Shown here piece after piece: positions 27,734-38,200 of a DNA stretch of 64,000 nt. The notes beneath the pieces were generated by a model. The model was not told the DNA's origin. It saw only the letters and a list, made by a program, of their open reading frames with translations, and made no database searches. The stretch comes from Clostridium sp. E02 (GTDB lineage: Bacteria; Bacillota; Clostridia; Lachnospirales; Lachnospiraceae). Position 1 is the first letter of the stretch. Every line of letters starts with the position of its first letter. A program made the position numbers and the translations under genes. The stretch spans positions 1 to 64,000 of the forward strand of contig NZ_RJLQ01000003.1 in the NCBI RefSeq assembly GCF_003833015.1, given 5' to 3'.

Positions 27734-30052
27734 TTATCCCGCATTTACTACGTTTACAATCACCATTTTTTCAATCTTTCTTGTTGGTGAAATTGCTGCT
27801 GCAAAGGCGGTTAGTATCGATGCAAAAATAATAATACTTAAGACGAGGAAAGGCGGCTGCCACTGCTGCCCCCAATTCGCCGTGATTAACAGGTGAAAGA
27901 AGAGCCGGTGTAACAGAATCCCCAAAATACCTCCCGTAATACTGCCTGTTACTGCATAGGCAGCTGCCTCAGCCATAACGACTCTCTTTAACTGCCAACC
28001 AGACATACCAACTGCGCGCATGACTCCATAATGATTCATTCTGCCAGACACACTGGCATTTACCGTATTCATAATATTAATCAGTGCAACAAACGCGATT
28101 ACAAGTAAAAATCCATATACAAATACTGCCATCGCAAAATATCCGGTGCGAACTTCATTGTTATGCTGTTGTAAGTCAAGAAGCTTTATTTTGGCAGGAA
28201 GCTTTTGTCTGACCTGATCCGATATATCCTGTGTTACCTGCATATCAATGACCTTATAATCAGAAATTCCGGTCAGTGCAGTAAACGTGGATTCGGAACA
28301 AACGATAATCCATTCCCCGTTTGCAGAATCAAAGGGAACTCCCGATACAATTCCCTCCACTTCTACTTTATATGGTATCGCTCCAATCTTTAGTGTAACC
28401 TCATCTCCAATCTTCCAGCCAAATCGTTCTAAGTACCCATAATCAACCAGTACCCCGTTTCCATTCTGCACCTGATCTAGATCGCCCGAAATCAGTGCAT
28501 CCTTTGCCCACTGAAACTGCGGTTCATCATAAGAAACTAGAGTCGCAGTATTTGCACCACTTTTATCGTTGGCCTGGATATTATTCGCAAACATTCTCCC
28601 ATACACATTTTTTACATATGGAAGAGATTTAAGGCTTTCTTTCAAAGAGTGATTCAACTGTGCCATATTCTGGTCTCCCTCCAGTGTCATGTCCGGAGCA
28701 TATGGCTTTAAAGGACTTAATGCATGATTCATGAAGGTAACAAGGATCGTAAAACACAAAAAGAGAATCATGCTGATTGCAAAAGACCCGGAAATCAATA
28801 TCATGCTTTTGGTGTTTGAAAAAGCATGGTTTAATCCCATCGCTATATCAACAGGAAATCGTTTTGTATTGGATGCTTTTGTAATACTGTAATCATTAAA
28901 TTGATTGGTATTGCCTGTAACCGCTTCCTGGGGAGAAACCTTAGCCGCATGTTTTGCAGGTGCATCCGAAGCGATCATCACTGCAATTATTCCGGTCCCA
29001 ACACCGGCAAGAATCCCCGGTAAACTGATCTTAAACATCGGCATAACTGGAAGGTACTTAGAATTTAATCCATTTAGAACGGCAATTGCCATCCACAATA
29101 TGAGACTGCCAGCTAATACCCCTGCCGGAATTGCTCTTAATAAGTACTGTAGACCTTCCAGCCTGACATAACGTTTCATCTGTTTTTTTGTCGCACCCAG
29201 GCAGCGCAGCAAACCAAAAAACTGAGTCCGTTCCAATATACTCATATTAAAACTACTGGCAATCATAAAAACACCTGCCAATAAAACGAGGACGAATAAA
29301 ATACCTGCCGTAAGATAAACGGACAGCATGGTAGAATTATCACTCTGCCCCATTAACCCCAAGAGCATCACATTTGTTGAAACCTGCTGATCCGATAATT
29401 GATATTCCACTTTCAGTTGTGAGAGCGCTTCATTTATATTTACTTTGTTCTTAAATTGAATATAAAAAAACTCCTTATACTGGCTGACCGGAAGTTCACG
29501 CATCCCCTCTGGTGATAACTGCAGACCATGAGCATCGGATCCTTTTAAAGTAGAATAATCCCGATACATTCCGCTTATTTGATACTTCCGTACCTGCCCA
29601 TCGCAAAATGCAACCTCTATAAAATCTCCAATCGAAAGGTTAAATTGTTCCATTGCCGGTCTGTCCAGTAAGGCTTCCCGGGCAGAAGCCGGATAGTGTC
29701 CTTTTGTTACAATTAAATTCATTTGCTTGGCAAGTTCCCTGCTGCTGCTCTGTACAATTAATTCCTTCCCCTTATAGGTTGTATCTTCTGCCATACCAAG
29801 ATATCCAGCCACATTAATATTCTCTCGTTTTCCTATTTTAACAGCAAGATCATCCGGAAGGTCCGATAGGATGGCATGCCAGTTGCCATAGCGTCGGATT
29901 GCCTCATCTGTTTGGGATGTTAAGCTCATATCTGCCATTCCAAAAATAGTGGTTACCAGCATAACGGATACCGTAATGCATATCACCGTCAGCCTGCTTT
30001 TTCTTTTGTGTACTCTGGCATATTGAAAAACAAGGGATAGATAGCTTTTCAT
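27734..30052 (-). CDS. ABC transporter permease, two FtsX domains (MacB/Bce type)
   Basis: 772 residues: an N-terminal membrane helix, a long extracytoplasmic domain (about 50-250), a first FtsX block of three helices near 255-370, a second large external domain, and a C-terminal FtsX block near 650-770 (TAFAAAISPTRKIEKMVIVN). The helix-turn LLRCLGATKKQMKRYVRLEG between helices is typical. It pairs with the ATPase whose stop overlaps its start by four bases. Such modules expel peptides or antibiotics or drive envelope processes; the linked two-component system suggests response to an envelope-active compound. Substrate not known. Confidence 0.85.
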   Translation of the reverse strand: MKSYLSLVFQYARVHKRKSRLTVICITVSVMLVTTIFGMADMSLTSQTDEAIRRYGNWHAILSDLPDDLAVKIGKRENINVAGYLGMAEDTTYKGKELIVQSSSRELAKQMNLIVTKGHYPASAREALLDRPAMEQFNLSIGDFIEVAFCDGQVRKYQISGMYRDYSTLKGSDAHGLQLSPEGMRELPVSQYKEFFYIQFKNKVNINEALSQLKVEYQLSDQQVSTNVMLLGLMGQSDNSTMLSVYLTAGILFVLVLLAGVFMIASSFNMSILERTQFFGLLRCLGATKKQMKRYVRLEGLQYLLRAIPAGVLAGSLILWMAIAVLNGLNSKYLPVMPMFKISLPGILAGVGTGIIAVMIASDAPAKHAAKVSPQEAVTGNTNQFNDYSITKASNTKRFPVDIAMGLNHAFSNTKSMILISGSFAISMILFLCFTILVTFMNHALSPLKPYAPDMTLEGDQNMAQLNHSLKESLKSLPYVKNVYGRMFANNIQANDKSGANTATLVSYDEPQFQWAKDALISGDLDQVQNGNGVLVDYGYLERFGWKIGDEVTLKIGAIPYKVEVEGIVSGVPFDSANGEWIIVCSESTFTALTGISDYKVIDMQVTQDISDQVRQKLPAKIKLLDLQQHNNEVRTGYFAMAVFVYGFLLVIAFVALINIMNTVNASVSGRMNHYGVMRAVGMSGWQLKRVVMAEAAAYAVTGSITGGILGILLHRLFFHLLITANWGQQWQPPFLVLSIIIFASILTAFAAAISPTRKIEKMVIVNVVNAG

Positions 30053-30732
30053 TGAACATACCTCCCCAGATCTGTAAGTATGCCGTCCGTCACCTCTAAA
30101 ACCCGGTCAGCCGCAGAAGCGAAGCCTCTGTTATGAGTAATCATGATTATCGTCTGCTGGTAACGTTTCGATGCTGTCTTTAAAAGTGCTATTACTTCAG
30201 CACTATTTTGAGTATCTAAATTACCTGTGGGTTCATCTGCAAGAATTAACATAGGACGTGCAATCAGAGCTCTTCCGATTGCCACCCGCTGCTGCTGGCC
30301 TCCGGACAGTTGACGCGGTAAATGGTTTCGTCTATCTTTTAAAGATAGTACAGAAAGTATTTCTTCTACGTATTCTGGATCTGGTTTCTGGTAGTCAAGC
30401 AATAGAGGAAAAACAATATTCTGCTCTACATTGAGTTCCGGTATTAAGTTATATGCCTGAAAAATAAATCCGATATTTCTACGGCGAAATATGGTAAGTT
30501 CTTCATCCTTCATTTGAAAAATATTTTTTTCGGCTATCATCACGTTACCTGACGATGGGCTGTCAAGAGCACCTATCATGTTCAGTAATGTACTTTTTCC
30601 AGAACCCGATTCACCCACGACTGCAATAAATTCACCTTTTGGAACCGTAAAATTCACATTTTTTAATGCCTCAACTGCCGTTTCTCCTGAACCATAGGTT
30701 TTACAAAGCGCACTAATTTCTAATAAACTCAT
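30049..30732 (-). CDS. ABC transporter ATPase (MacB/LolD/BceA type)
   Basis: 227 residues, full length for the family. Walker [11 protein letters not shown]-loop [12 protein letters not shown], signature [15 protein letters not shown], Walker [14 protein letters not shown] and switch His in MITHNRGFA. It energises the FtsX permease downstream (ATGA overlap). About 100 bases separate it from the kinase gene. Confidence 0.95.
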   Translation of the reverse strand: MSLLEISALCKTYGSGETAVEALKNVNFTVPKGEFIAVVGESGSGKSTLLNMIGALDSPSSGNVMIAEKNIFQMKDEELTIFRRRNIGFIFQAYNLIPELNVEQNIVFPLLLDYQKPDPEYVEEILSVLSLKDRRNHLPRQLSGGQQQRVAIGRALIARPMLILADEPTGNLDTQNSAEVIALLKTASKRYQQTIIMITHNRGFASAADRVLEVTDGILTDLGRYVQ

Positions 30733-30831
30733 AATCTGTCACACCTTTCTAAACAATTGATTTTAAACATTTAACTGGCTTAATCCAATGTTAGAATAGC
30801 AATGTTTCATTACTCGCACATGAATCTTAGA

Positions 30832-31869
30832 TTACATTTTAGTAATATTAGGAATACATATTGTAAAAGTACTTCCCTCACCCAAAACGCTATTTACGGA
30901 AATGGTTCCATTGTGTGCCTCAATAATTGCTTTTGCAAGAGGAAGCCCAAGACCAAGACCCTGTACATCCCTTGAGAAGCGGCTGCGATAAAATCGCTTA
31001 AAAATATGATAAATGTCTTCCTGATGTATCCCACTGCCATTATCCCAGGCCTTAATCTGTATCATAGATGGCAGTTCTTTCCATTCAAGCTCAATAAGAC
31101 AACCCGCACCCGTATGATCCAGTGCATTTTTTATTAAATTTCCAACTGCCTCTGCCACCCAGTTTTTATCACAAAAAAGGGATGATGTTTTTGAGCCTTG
31201 TAAGGAAATAATCTTTTGTTCCTCACTTGCCTGAAATTCAAAACGGGATTTAATCCCATTCATCATTTCGGCTATGTTTTCCTCCTTTTTCTCAACAACA
31301 ATTGTTCCTGCATCTAACCTAGATAGTTTTAACAGGTTCTGAACCAGCACATCGATTCTGTCAAGTTCCTGTTCAGACAGCGAAACAAATTCCTGTATTG
31401 TTGCCATATCCATAGATTCATCCTGCAAAAGGCCGTTGTAGATATTAAGCGCAGCCAATGGGGTTTTTAACTGGTGAGAAATATCCGAAATGATTGCCTT
31501 TAAAAACTCCTTCCTCTCCTGTTCTTTCTCAGCCTGTGCATTCAGTACTGAAGCAAGTGTATTAACTGCATGAAATAATTTATACAATTCGCCCTCATGA
31601 TTGCAGTCAATATTGATATGGGTATTGCCTGACAGGAATGAGTTTACCTGCAAGGCAGCCTGTTCAATTCGTTTGCTTTGTTTCCATAAATAAAGCAAAG
31701 AACTGCCTAAGATACCTACCGCCAGTAATAAAGATAGGATTAAAAATAGAATTATTAATTTTCCGAATAAACGCCACGAAATCAACTGGATCAGGATCGT
31801 AAAACAGCATAGAATTAAAAATTCTCCAATAAAAAATCCTTTCGTTTCTGCGGTCGTAAAAATTCTCAT
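30832..31869 (-). CDS. Sensor histidine kinase
   Basis: 345 residues. Two membrane helices at 12-32 and 36-62 with almost no outside loop, a HAMP-like linker, the phosphoacceptor box SDISHQLKTPLAAL, N box NLIKNALDH, G1 WDNGSGI and G2 GLGLGLPLAKAI. The tiny sensor region is the intramembrane-sensing layout, where the partner ABC transporter often acts as the sensor; the exporter next door fits. Ten bases behind the response regulator. Confidence 0.9.
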   Translation of the reverse strand: MRIFTTAETKGFFIGEFLILCCFTILIQLISWRLFGKLIILFLILSLLLAVGILGSSLLYLWKQSKRIEQAALQVNSFLSGNTHINIDCNHEGELYKLFHAVNTLASVLNAQAEKEQERKEFLKAIISDISHQLKTPLAALNIYNGLLQDESMDMATIQEFVSLSEQELDRIDVLVQNLLKLSRLDAGTIVVEKKEENIAEMMNGIKSRFEFQASEEQKIISLQGSKTSSLFCDKNWVAEAVGNLIKNALDHTGAGCLIELEWKELPSMIQIKAWDNGSGIHQEDIYHIFKRFYRSRFSRDVQGLGLGLPLAKAIIEAHNGTISVNSVLGEGSTFTICIPNITKM

Positions 31870-31878
31870 TCTGCCACC

Positions 31879-32565
31879 TCAATCATTTATATTCCATTTA
31901 TAACCCATACGTCTAATTGTCAGCACCATCTGAGGATTACCAGGTTCCTCTTCAATTTTCAATCGCAACCTGCGTATATAAACATTCAATGTGTTTTCAT
32001 CGATATAATCCCCTTCATGATCCCATAGTTTATCTAAAATCGATTCTTTTGTAAGAATTTGATTTGGATGTTGCATGAAAAGGCAGAGCAATCGGTATTC
32101 CACCGCAGTCAGATCCAAAGGCTTTTGTCTTTTATAAGCCTGTCCCTGCAGTAGTAAAACCCTTATTCCGTTGGAAGCCAATTCTGTTTCTGTCGTTTCA
32201 AAATGCTTTGCCCTGCGCAGCAAAGCATTGATTCTTGATATAAGAACCCCCAGTTTAAAAGGCTTCGTGATATAATCATCACCACCCATATCAAGACCCA
32301 TGACAATATTCGTTTCCTCGTCAAAAGCTGTCAAAAAAATAATAGGAACTTTGGATATCCGGCGAACTTTTTCACAAAAATCAAACCCTGATCCATCCGG
32401 CAGAGCTACATCCAAAATTAACAAATCGTATTTTTCATCTTCCCACTCTGCATTCGCTTCTCTCACCGAACGCGCGATATCCAGATCATACCCCTGTTTT
32501 TTTAAAGCATAGGAAAGTCCGTTCATTAAACTCAAATCATCTTCAAGCAATAATAGCTTACTCAT
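31879..32565 (-). CDS. OmpR/PhoB-family response regulator
   Basis: 228 residues. Receiver domain with acidic pocket LEDD, phospho-Asp in LLILDVALPDG, Thr/Lys switch (FLTAFDE, YITKPFK). C-terminal winged helix (LTAVEYRLLCLFMQHPNQIL … LNVYIRRLRLKIEEE). Heads the cluster regulator-kinase-ATPase-permease and most likely controls the exporter. Confidence 0.95.
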   Translation of the reverse strand: MSKLLLLEDDLSLMNGLSYALKKQGYDLDIARSVREANAEWEDEKYDLLILDVALPDGSGFDFCEKVRRISKVPIIFLTAFDEETNIVMGLDMGGDDYITKPFKLGVLISRINALLRRAKHFETTETELASNGIRVLLLQGQAYKRQKPLDLTAVEYRLLCLFMQHPNQILTKESILDKLWDHEGDYIDENTLNVYIRRLRLKIEEEPGNPQMVLTIRRMGYKWNIND

Positions 32566-32669
32566 TTTTCTCCAAACATCTTTATATTAATCTTGTACTA
32601 TCGGTAACTCTTATTACCCTTTTATTGCTATTATAAGCGATCAATTATAGAATAGCAATGAATGTTTCC

Positions 32670-33392
32670 TCATGAATACAGAACTATTTTTAATTTAAAT
32701 ATATTGTTTTCACACTCTGTTGTTACATATCCGTGGTATTTTTCAGCTGCCTTACAAATGGAATCAATCCCAATTCCATGATTCTCAATATCTTCTTTTA
32801 ATGTCAGAATTTTACCTTGTTTATTTTTACGAATTTTACCATCAAATGAGTTTTCTACTGAAATTATCAAATTACTAAGATCCAATTTCATTCGAAGTTT
32901 AATAAAACGCTCACCACTTTTAACTCTTATATTTGCTTCTATTGCATTATCTAAAGCATTTCCAAGAATAACGCATAAATCCGTACTATCAAAAGGAACG
33001 GAAGTTGGTACATCTAACTTTATAATAAAATCTATTTTATTGTTTATCGCTAATGTATATTTATAGTTTACAAGTGCATCTATAACTAGATTATTTGTAT
33101 TAGCAATGTGCAAATTTTGAAAAGGTTCTTCCAGTATGATTTTCTCGAAACACGTTTCTAATTCATCATATTTTTGTTCCCCTAACAATTTTTTTAAATA
33201 GATAATATAATTTTTAAAATCATGTTTTGTGCGTCTTAACTCCTTTACACTACTTTCATTTTCTTTTATATATATATCATATAAAAGAATTGACTGTTCA
33301 AGTACCTGGTTTTTTCTCTTTAATACAAGGTTTTCAGATAAACGCTGATATGATTTAATAAATCCATGCAAATCTTTTACAAGCTTATTCAA
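32670..33392 (-). CDS. AgrC-like GHKL histidine kinase core without membrane domain
   Basis: 240 residues. Starts in a coiled coil (KRKNQVLEQSILLYDIYIKE), then the His box RRTKHDFKNYIIYL, N box GNALDNAIEAN and G box NHGIGIDSI of GHKL (HATPase_c_5) kinases. AgrC-type proteins normally have six or seven N-terminal membrane helices; none are here and the start overlaps the regulator stop by eight bases, so they are not simply mis-called. It may sense inside the cell, or be a shortened kinase. Confidence 0.8.
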   Translation of the reverse strand: MNKLVKDLHGFIKSYQRLSENLVLKRKNQVLEQSILLYDIYIKENESSVKELRRTKHDFKNYIIYLKKLLGEQKYDELETCFEKIILEEPFQNLHIANTNNLVIDALVNYKYTLAINNKIDFIIKLDVPTSVPFDSTDLCVILGNALDNAIEANIRVKSGERFIKLRMKLDLSNLIISVENSFDGKIRKNKQGKILTLKEDIENHGIGIDSICKAAEKYHGYVTTECENNIFKLKIVLYS

Positions 33393-34116
33393 TTAAGGCC
33401 CCCTCTATTTGATTGAAATAAAGACCAGCTACCTCTTTTCTCCTATCTTCACTAATGAAAAACACCTCTCCATTGATTAATTCTATCTGGTTATAAGATT
33501 TCCGCACGACATACATTGTATTTACCATGTAAGATTGATGGATTCGCCAAAAATCAATTTTTGACATTTTAAATTTTGTTTCAAGCTCATTCAGTTTTTC
33601 GTAATATTTAACAATACTACCATCTATTCTATGTATGAAGACAACACGTCTCTTACTTTGGAAATATAAAATATCTTTTACTAAAATCTTATAGGTGTCT
33701 TTCCCATATTTATATCGAAAATAACTATTTCCAGAAATTATTTTCTTATATGCCTTAACGAAACAGCATTGAAAATCCACACTTTTTAACGGTTTTACTA
33801 AAAACTGAAACGGCTGTACCTCGTATGCTTCAATCGCATACGAAGTATGACTGGTAACATATATAATTAAAACGATCTCATCAGCTTCGCGAATTTTTCT
33901 GGCTACAGTAATCCCATCCATACTTGTCATTTCAATATCAAGAAAAATAAGATCATACTTTATCTTCTCCTCAAATATTTTATCAACCAGTTCTATTCCA
34001 TTAAAAAACACATCAATATCGACTGAAAGATTCTGTTTTTTCGACATATGATAAATCATTCGTTCAAATTCACCTGTAAAGCTAATATCATCATCGCAAA
34101 CGGCTACTTTAACCAT
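33385..34116 (-). CDS. LytTR (AgrA-like) response regulator
   Basis: 243 residues from ATG 34116, preceded by GAAGGGG; a GTG eight codons earlier is the alternative. Receiver domain with CDDD, phospho-Asp in LIFLDIEMTSMDG, switch residues YVTSHTSYA and FLVKPLK. The LytTR DNA-binding domain follows (ILYFQSKRRVVFIHRIDG, FWRIHQSYMVNTMYVV). Pairs with the downstream GHKL kinase. No peptide-signal or AgrB-like gene is adjacent. Confidence 0.9.
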   Translation of the reverse strand: MVKVAVCDDDISFTGEFERMIYHMSKKQNLSVDIDVFFNGIELVDKIFEEKIKYDLIFLDIEMTSMDGITVARKIREADEIVLIIYVTSHTSYAIEAYEVQPFQFLVKPLKSVDFQCCFVKAYKKIISGNSYFRYKYGKDTYKILVKDILYFQSKRRVVFIHRIDGSIVKYYEKLNELETKFKMSKIDFWRIHQSYMVNTMYVVRKSYNQIELINGEVFFISEDRRKEVAGLYFNQIEGALIE

Positions 34117-34420
34117 TCCACTCAACCCCTTCTCTTTCACAACACCTCAGCTTTTAAATCATTGCTAAGTTCCGTTTCCTCACCTGTCCTTTTCATCCTT
34201 TGTTACGCCAATGGTAAATAAAAATCAGCAATTTATTACTCCGTAAATATTTATATAATAATATTAGCATGCCAATATCCAAGATGCAATATTATTGTAT
34301 ATTTTTTCATAACTAATTATATTATTAACTGTTATATTTTTTATATAAGTAATAATTTCCATTTTTTTAATAAAGCAGATAATTAAATAGAACGGTGTGT
34401 CAATCTGTTTTTGGGGATGG

Positions 34421-34443
34421 AAAAAGGGGCATTATCTGCCCCT
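34421..34443 (-). terminator. Terminator after the Amt-PII gene
   Basis: On the minus strand AGGGGCA-loop-TGCCCCT is followed by TTTTTCC. It closes the importer/lyase/Amt operon. The rest of the gap to the LytTR gene (34141-34420) is AT-rich and shows no gene or other clear element. Confidence 0.85.
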
Positions 34444-34466
34444 GTGTCTAAATCTAAGTTATGTTT

Positions 34467-36182
34467 TTAAATATCATCGACTCCCTGCATGGCATCATAT
34501 CCGGTTTCGCCTGTTCGTACTTTAACTGCGTCCCGTACATCGTAAATAAAGATCTTTCCATCTCCGATATGTCCGGTATATAACACTTTTCTCGCAGTCC
34601 GAACCACTTCCTCAGCCGGAACCTTGGCAACTACGATCTCCACCTGTACTTTCGGAAGCAGCATCATATCAACCGGTACTCCACGGTAGTATTCTGCGGC
34701 CCCCTTTTGTATGCCACAACCAAGCACCTGCGTAACTGTCATACCAGTTACTCCAATTTCATTCATAGCCGTCTTCAACTCTTCAAATTTGGACTGCTTT
34801 GCAATAATTTCAATTTTTGTTAAGACAGATTTATTCGAATTCGACTCTTCCGTCACAACTTTTATGGGAATGGCTTCTTGAACCGGTATATCCCTTTTTA
34901 TCGCCATCACACCGGAGACAGTTTCCACCTGACTGCCCAAATTATCCATGGGAACTACAGGTAAGAAATCTGCATATGCATTGGCAAGTCCGTGCTCTGT
35001 ACTATCAAGGCCCTCAATCTCCTCTCTTTTGGTAACACGCAAACCAACTGTCCGGTCAATTATCTGAAACACCGTGAACATAACAATTCCAACCCAAGCC
35101 GCTACCGAAAGAACACCAACAAGCTGAATACCAAGAAGGTTCCCCCCACCTCCGTAAAACAAGCCGCCTTCCTTCGCAAAAAAGCCTACCAGAATCGTTC
35201 CCAGTGCACCGCACACTCCATGTACTCCGATTGCACCAACAGGATCATCGATTTTTACGACCGCATCAATAAATTCAATGGACAAGACCACCGCAAATCC
35301 TGCGCATAATCCAATGAGCGCAGCTCCTGTAGGCGTGACTACATCGCAACCAGCTGTTATAGCTACCAAGCCTGCAAGCGTACCATTTAACGTCATGGAT
35401 ACATCTGGTTTCTTATAACGAAACCAAGTAAACAGCATCGTGGTACACGTAGATACGGCAGCAGCCAGATTCGTTGTCATAAAGATTCTTCCTGCCTTTT
35501 CTATATTGTCGCCTTCCATGGACAGGGTAGAACCGCCATTAAAACCAAACCAACAGAACCAGAGAATGAATACCCCCAAGGCTCCTAGGGTAATGCTGTG
35601 ACCAAGAATTGCTTTTGGTTTTCCGTCCTTTGTATACTTCCCAATCCTAGGTCCCAAGATGGAGGCCCCGATTACCGCTGCTACACCACCGACCATATGA
35701 ACTGCAGTAGAACCAGCAAAATCATGGAATCCTAGCTGAGCTAACCAGCCCCCTCCCCAAATCCAGTGTCCGGAAATTGGATATACCACACAAGATATCA
35801 CTGCACTATAGACACAGTAAGCAGAAAATTTGGTTCGCTCTGCCATAGCCCCTGACACGATGGTCGCAGCGGTTGCACAAAATACCGTCTGAAATAGTAC
35901 AAAGGACCAAAGGGATATCCCGGAAGGAAGGATCTTCGTGTAATTTCCATGAATAAAGAAATCAAAACCTCCGAAATAACCAGTTGCAGACCCAAACATA
36001 ATACCAAAACCCACAAACCAATAACCTGTGGTTCCAATGCAAAAATCCATCACATTTTTCATGATTATATTGCCGGAATTTTTCGCCCTGGTAAACCCTG
36101 CTTCTACCATAGCAAAACCTGCCTGCATAAAAAACACAAGGGCAGCTCCGACCAAAACCCATATCGTATTCACAGCTGACAT
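34467..36182 (-). CDS. Ammonium transporter fused to a PII domain (Amt-GlnK)
   Basis: 571 residues. Residues 1-400 are an Amt channel with eleven helices (VFFMQAGFAMVEAGFTRAKN, GGWLAQLGFHDFAGSTAVHM, AIGVHGVCGALGTILVGFFA) including pore His residues. After a linker, about 455-571 are a PII domain (TKIEIIAKQSKFEELKTAMN, GMTVTQVLGCG, YYRGVPVDMMLLPKVQVEIV, VLYTGHIGDGKIFIYDV). At the T-loop site of the uridylylated Tyr51 of GlnB a Val stands, so classical uridylylation is unlikely. PII normally is a separate protein that plugs the channel; here it is tethered. Starts only four bases after the lyase gene, so it belongs to the amino-acid uptake operon. Confidence 0.95.
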   Translation of the reverse strand: MSAVNTIWVLVGAALVFFMQAGFAMVEAGFTRAKNSGNIIMKNVMDFCIGTTGYWFVGFGIMFGSATGYFGGFDFFIHGNYTKILPSGISLWSFVLFQTVFCATAATIVSGAMAERTKFSAYCVYSAVISCVVYPISGHWIWGGGWLAQLGFHDFAGSTAVHMVGGVAAVIGASILGPRIGKYTKDGKPKAILGHSITLGALGVFILWFCWFGFNGGSTLSMEGDNIEKAGRIFMTTNLAAAVSTCTTMLFTWFRYKKPDVSMTLNGTLAGLVAITAGCDVVTPTGAALIGLCAGFAVVLSIEFIDAVVKIDDPVGAIGVHGVCGALGTILVGFFAKEGGLFYGGGGNLLGIQLVGVLSVAAWVGIVMFTVFQIIDRTVGLRVTKREEIEGLDSTEHGLANAYADFLPVVPMDNLGSQVETVSGVMAIKRDIPVQEAIPIKVVTEESNSNKSVLTKIEIIAKQSKFEELKTAMNEIGVTGMTVTQVLGCGIQKGAAEYYRGVPVDMMLLPKVQVEIVVAKVPAEEVVRTARKVLYTGHIGDGKIFIYDVRDAVKVRTGETGYDAMQGVDDI

Positions 36183-36186
36183 ATGA

Positions 36187-37386
36187 CTACCTCCGTTTTT
36201 TATATTGATTCACCGCTTGTAAAAGTCTCTCCATTGCCTCTTTGATCACCCGGGTTGGGCAAGCTATATTAATCCGTTCAAACCCTTTGCCTCCCTCTCC
36301 GAATATATATCCCTCATCTAAAAACAGCTGAGCTTTTTGCTGCATAAATTTCTCCAGTTCCCGATATTCCATTCCCAGACCTCGAAAATCCATCCATTGC
36401 AGATAAGTCCCCTGCAATGGGTATACTTTAATTTCAGGAAGATTGGCCAGCATAAACGCTTCGATGTACGCTCGATTGGTATCCAAAAGAATTAACAACT
36501 CATCAAGCCAATCCCCACACTTGGTGTAGGCAATCTCACAAGCTTTATATCCCATCAGATTTAACGAATGATATCCTCTGGAAGCCGTAATCTTCCCCCT
36601 CATTTTTTCATTGGAGATAAAATGATTGGATGTCTGGAATCCAGCCAGATTAAATGTCTTACTGGGAGCTGTACAGATCACACAATTATCTAAATACTTT
36701 TCTTCAAAGGTCCCCATGGACACATGCTGATACCCCGGCAGAATTAGATCAAAATGGATCTCATCGGAAATAATAAACACCTCATTATCCAGACAAATCT
36801 CTGTCATTTTTAACAGTTCAGCCTCCGTCCACACCCTGCCTACCGGATTATGAGGACTGCATAATATAAGAAGCTTTACCTCTTTTTCCTTTGCTTTTGC
36901 TTCAAAATCTTCAAAATCTATTTCATAGGAATCTCCTGTATTGATTAATTCCGTTGTAACTAGCTTTCTTTTATTAGTCTCAACAGCCATGCGGAAGGGA
37001 TAGTAAACCGGTGTCATAATCATAACCGCATCTTCGGGCTGGGTAAACGCACTCACCATCTGCCCCAATCCAGGAACAACGCCTGCCGTTTCTACAATCC
37101 ATTCTTTTTTCGGTGTAAATCCATGTCTTTTTTCCATCCAGCCAATCACACTGTCATAATAGCCAGCAGTTGCTCCTGTATAACCCAAGATTGACTGATC
37201 TAAATAATCCTTTAATCCATTAATAATTTCCGGTGCATTCTTTAATTCCATATCGGCTACGGAAAAAGGAACAATTCCATCCTTGATATTGGGATTCTTA
37301 AGCTTCATATCATCCCATTTAAACGAACCCACATTTTCTCTTCTTACCAATGTTTCAAAATCGTAATGCATACTTTTTTCCTCCAA
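36187..37386 (-). CDS. MalY/PatB-family PLP-dependent C-S lyase or aminotransferase
   Basis: 399 residues, full length for the class I/II fold. The PLP lysine is in CTAPSKTFNLAGFQTSN; ILCSPHNPVGRVW and IISDEIHFDLI are the usual Asn- and Asp-bearing motifs. MalY/PatB enzymes cleave cystathionine, cystine or S-substituted cysteines to thiol or sulfide, pyruvate and ammonia. The setting, between an amino-acid ABC importer and an ammonium channel, supports lyase activity on the imported amino acid. Confidence 0.85.
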   Translation of the reverse strand: MEEKSMHYDFETLVRRENVGSFKWDDMKLKNPNIKDGIVPFSVADMELKNAPEIINGLKDYLDQSILGYTGATAGYYDSVIGWMEKRHGFTPKKEWIVETAGVVPGLGQMVSAFTQPEDAVMIMTPVYYPFRMAVETNKRKLVTTELINTGDSYEIDFEDFEAKAKEKEVKLLILCSPHNPVGRVWTEAELLKMTEICLDNEVFIISDEIHFDLILPGYQHVSMGTFEEKYLDNCVICTAPSKTFNLAGFQTSNHFISNEKMRGKITASRGYHSLNLMGYKACEIAYTKCGDWLDELLILLDTNRAYIEAFMLANLPEIKVYPLQGTYLQWMDFRGLGMEYRELEKFMQQKAQLFLDEGYIFGEGGKGFERINIACPTRVIKEAMERLLQAVNQYKKRR

Positions 37387-37398
37387 TAGAGTTGATTA

Positions 37399-38166
37399 TT
37401 ATTTCCCTTCCATGTCTGCCTTTTGCTCCGTTATTCGCTTTAAAAACTGCTGGGTTCTTGGCTCCTTTGGATTTACAAGAATCTCGGAAGGTTTCCCTTC
37501 TTCCACTATGTTTCCGCCTTCCATAAAGATAATTCTGGAAGCAACCTCTCTTGCAAATGAAATCTCATGGGTCACTACAATCATCGTAATCCCTGTTCTT
37601 GCAACGGTCTTTATGGTATTTAGAACCTCACCCACCAGCTCTGGATCCAGCGCAGAAGTCGGTTCATCAAAAAGAATTACATCCGGGTCCAGAATCAATG
37701 CTCTGGCAATCCCCGCTCTTTGCTGCTGCCCTCCCGAAAGCTGAGATGGATAAAAATCACAACGTTCGGTTAGCCCTACCTTGGCAAGAATCTCCCGGCT
37801 CATTTTCTCTGCATCCGCCTTTTTGAACTTCTTAACGGTTACAAGGCCTTCCATAACATTTTCTAAAATTGTTTTATTCTGAAATAGATTGTAATTCTGG
37901 AAAACCATAGCCGTCTTTCTTCTTAATTCAATCACCTGGTTTTTTGTATGTTTTTTGCAATCTAACTGAAATCCATTTACGGTAACACTGCCATCATCCG
38001 CACTATCAAGAAAATTCACGGTACGGAGAAGGGTTGTTTTACCAGAACCGCTGGGTCCCAGGATCACGACTACTTCACCCTTTTCGATGGATAAGTTAAC
38101 TCCTTTTAGAATGTGGTTGTTTCCAAAGGCTTTATGAATGTTCTTTAATTCTGCCATATATGCCAT
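37399..38166 (-). CDS. Polar amino-acid ABC importer ATPase
   Basis: 255 residues. Walker [11 protein letters not shown], signature [15 protein letters not shown], Walker [15 protein letters not shown], switch His VTHEISFA: the GlnQ/TcyC/TcyN type. Third component of the importer encoded by the next three genes upstream. Confidence 0.95.
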   Translation of the reverse strand: MAYMAELKNIHKAFGNNHILKGVNLSIEKGEVVVILGPSGSGKTTLLRTVNFLDSADDGSVTVNGFQLDCKKHTKNQVIELRRKTAMVFQNYNLFQNKTILENVMEGLVTVKKFKKADAEKMSREILAKVGLTERCDFYPSQLSGGQQQRAGIARALILDPDVILFDEPTSALDPELVGEVLNTIKTVARTGITMIVVTHEISFAREVASRIIFMEGGNIVEEGKPSEILVNPKEPRTQQFLKRITEQKADMEGK

Positions 38167-38200
38167 AATAACGGCTCCTTCCTATTATAAATGCTTCATT

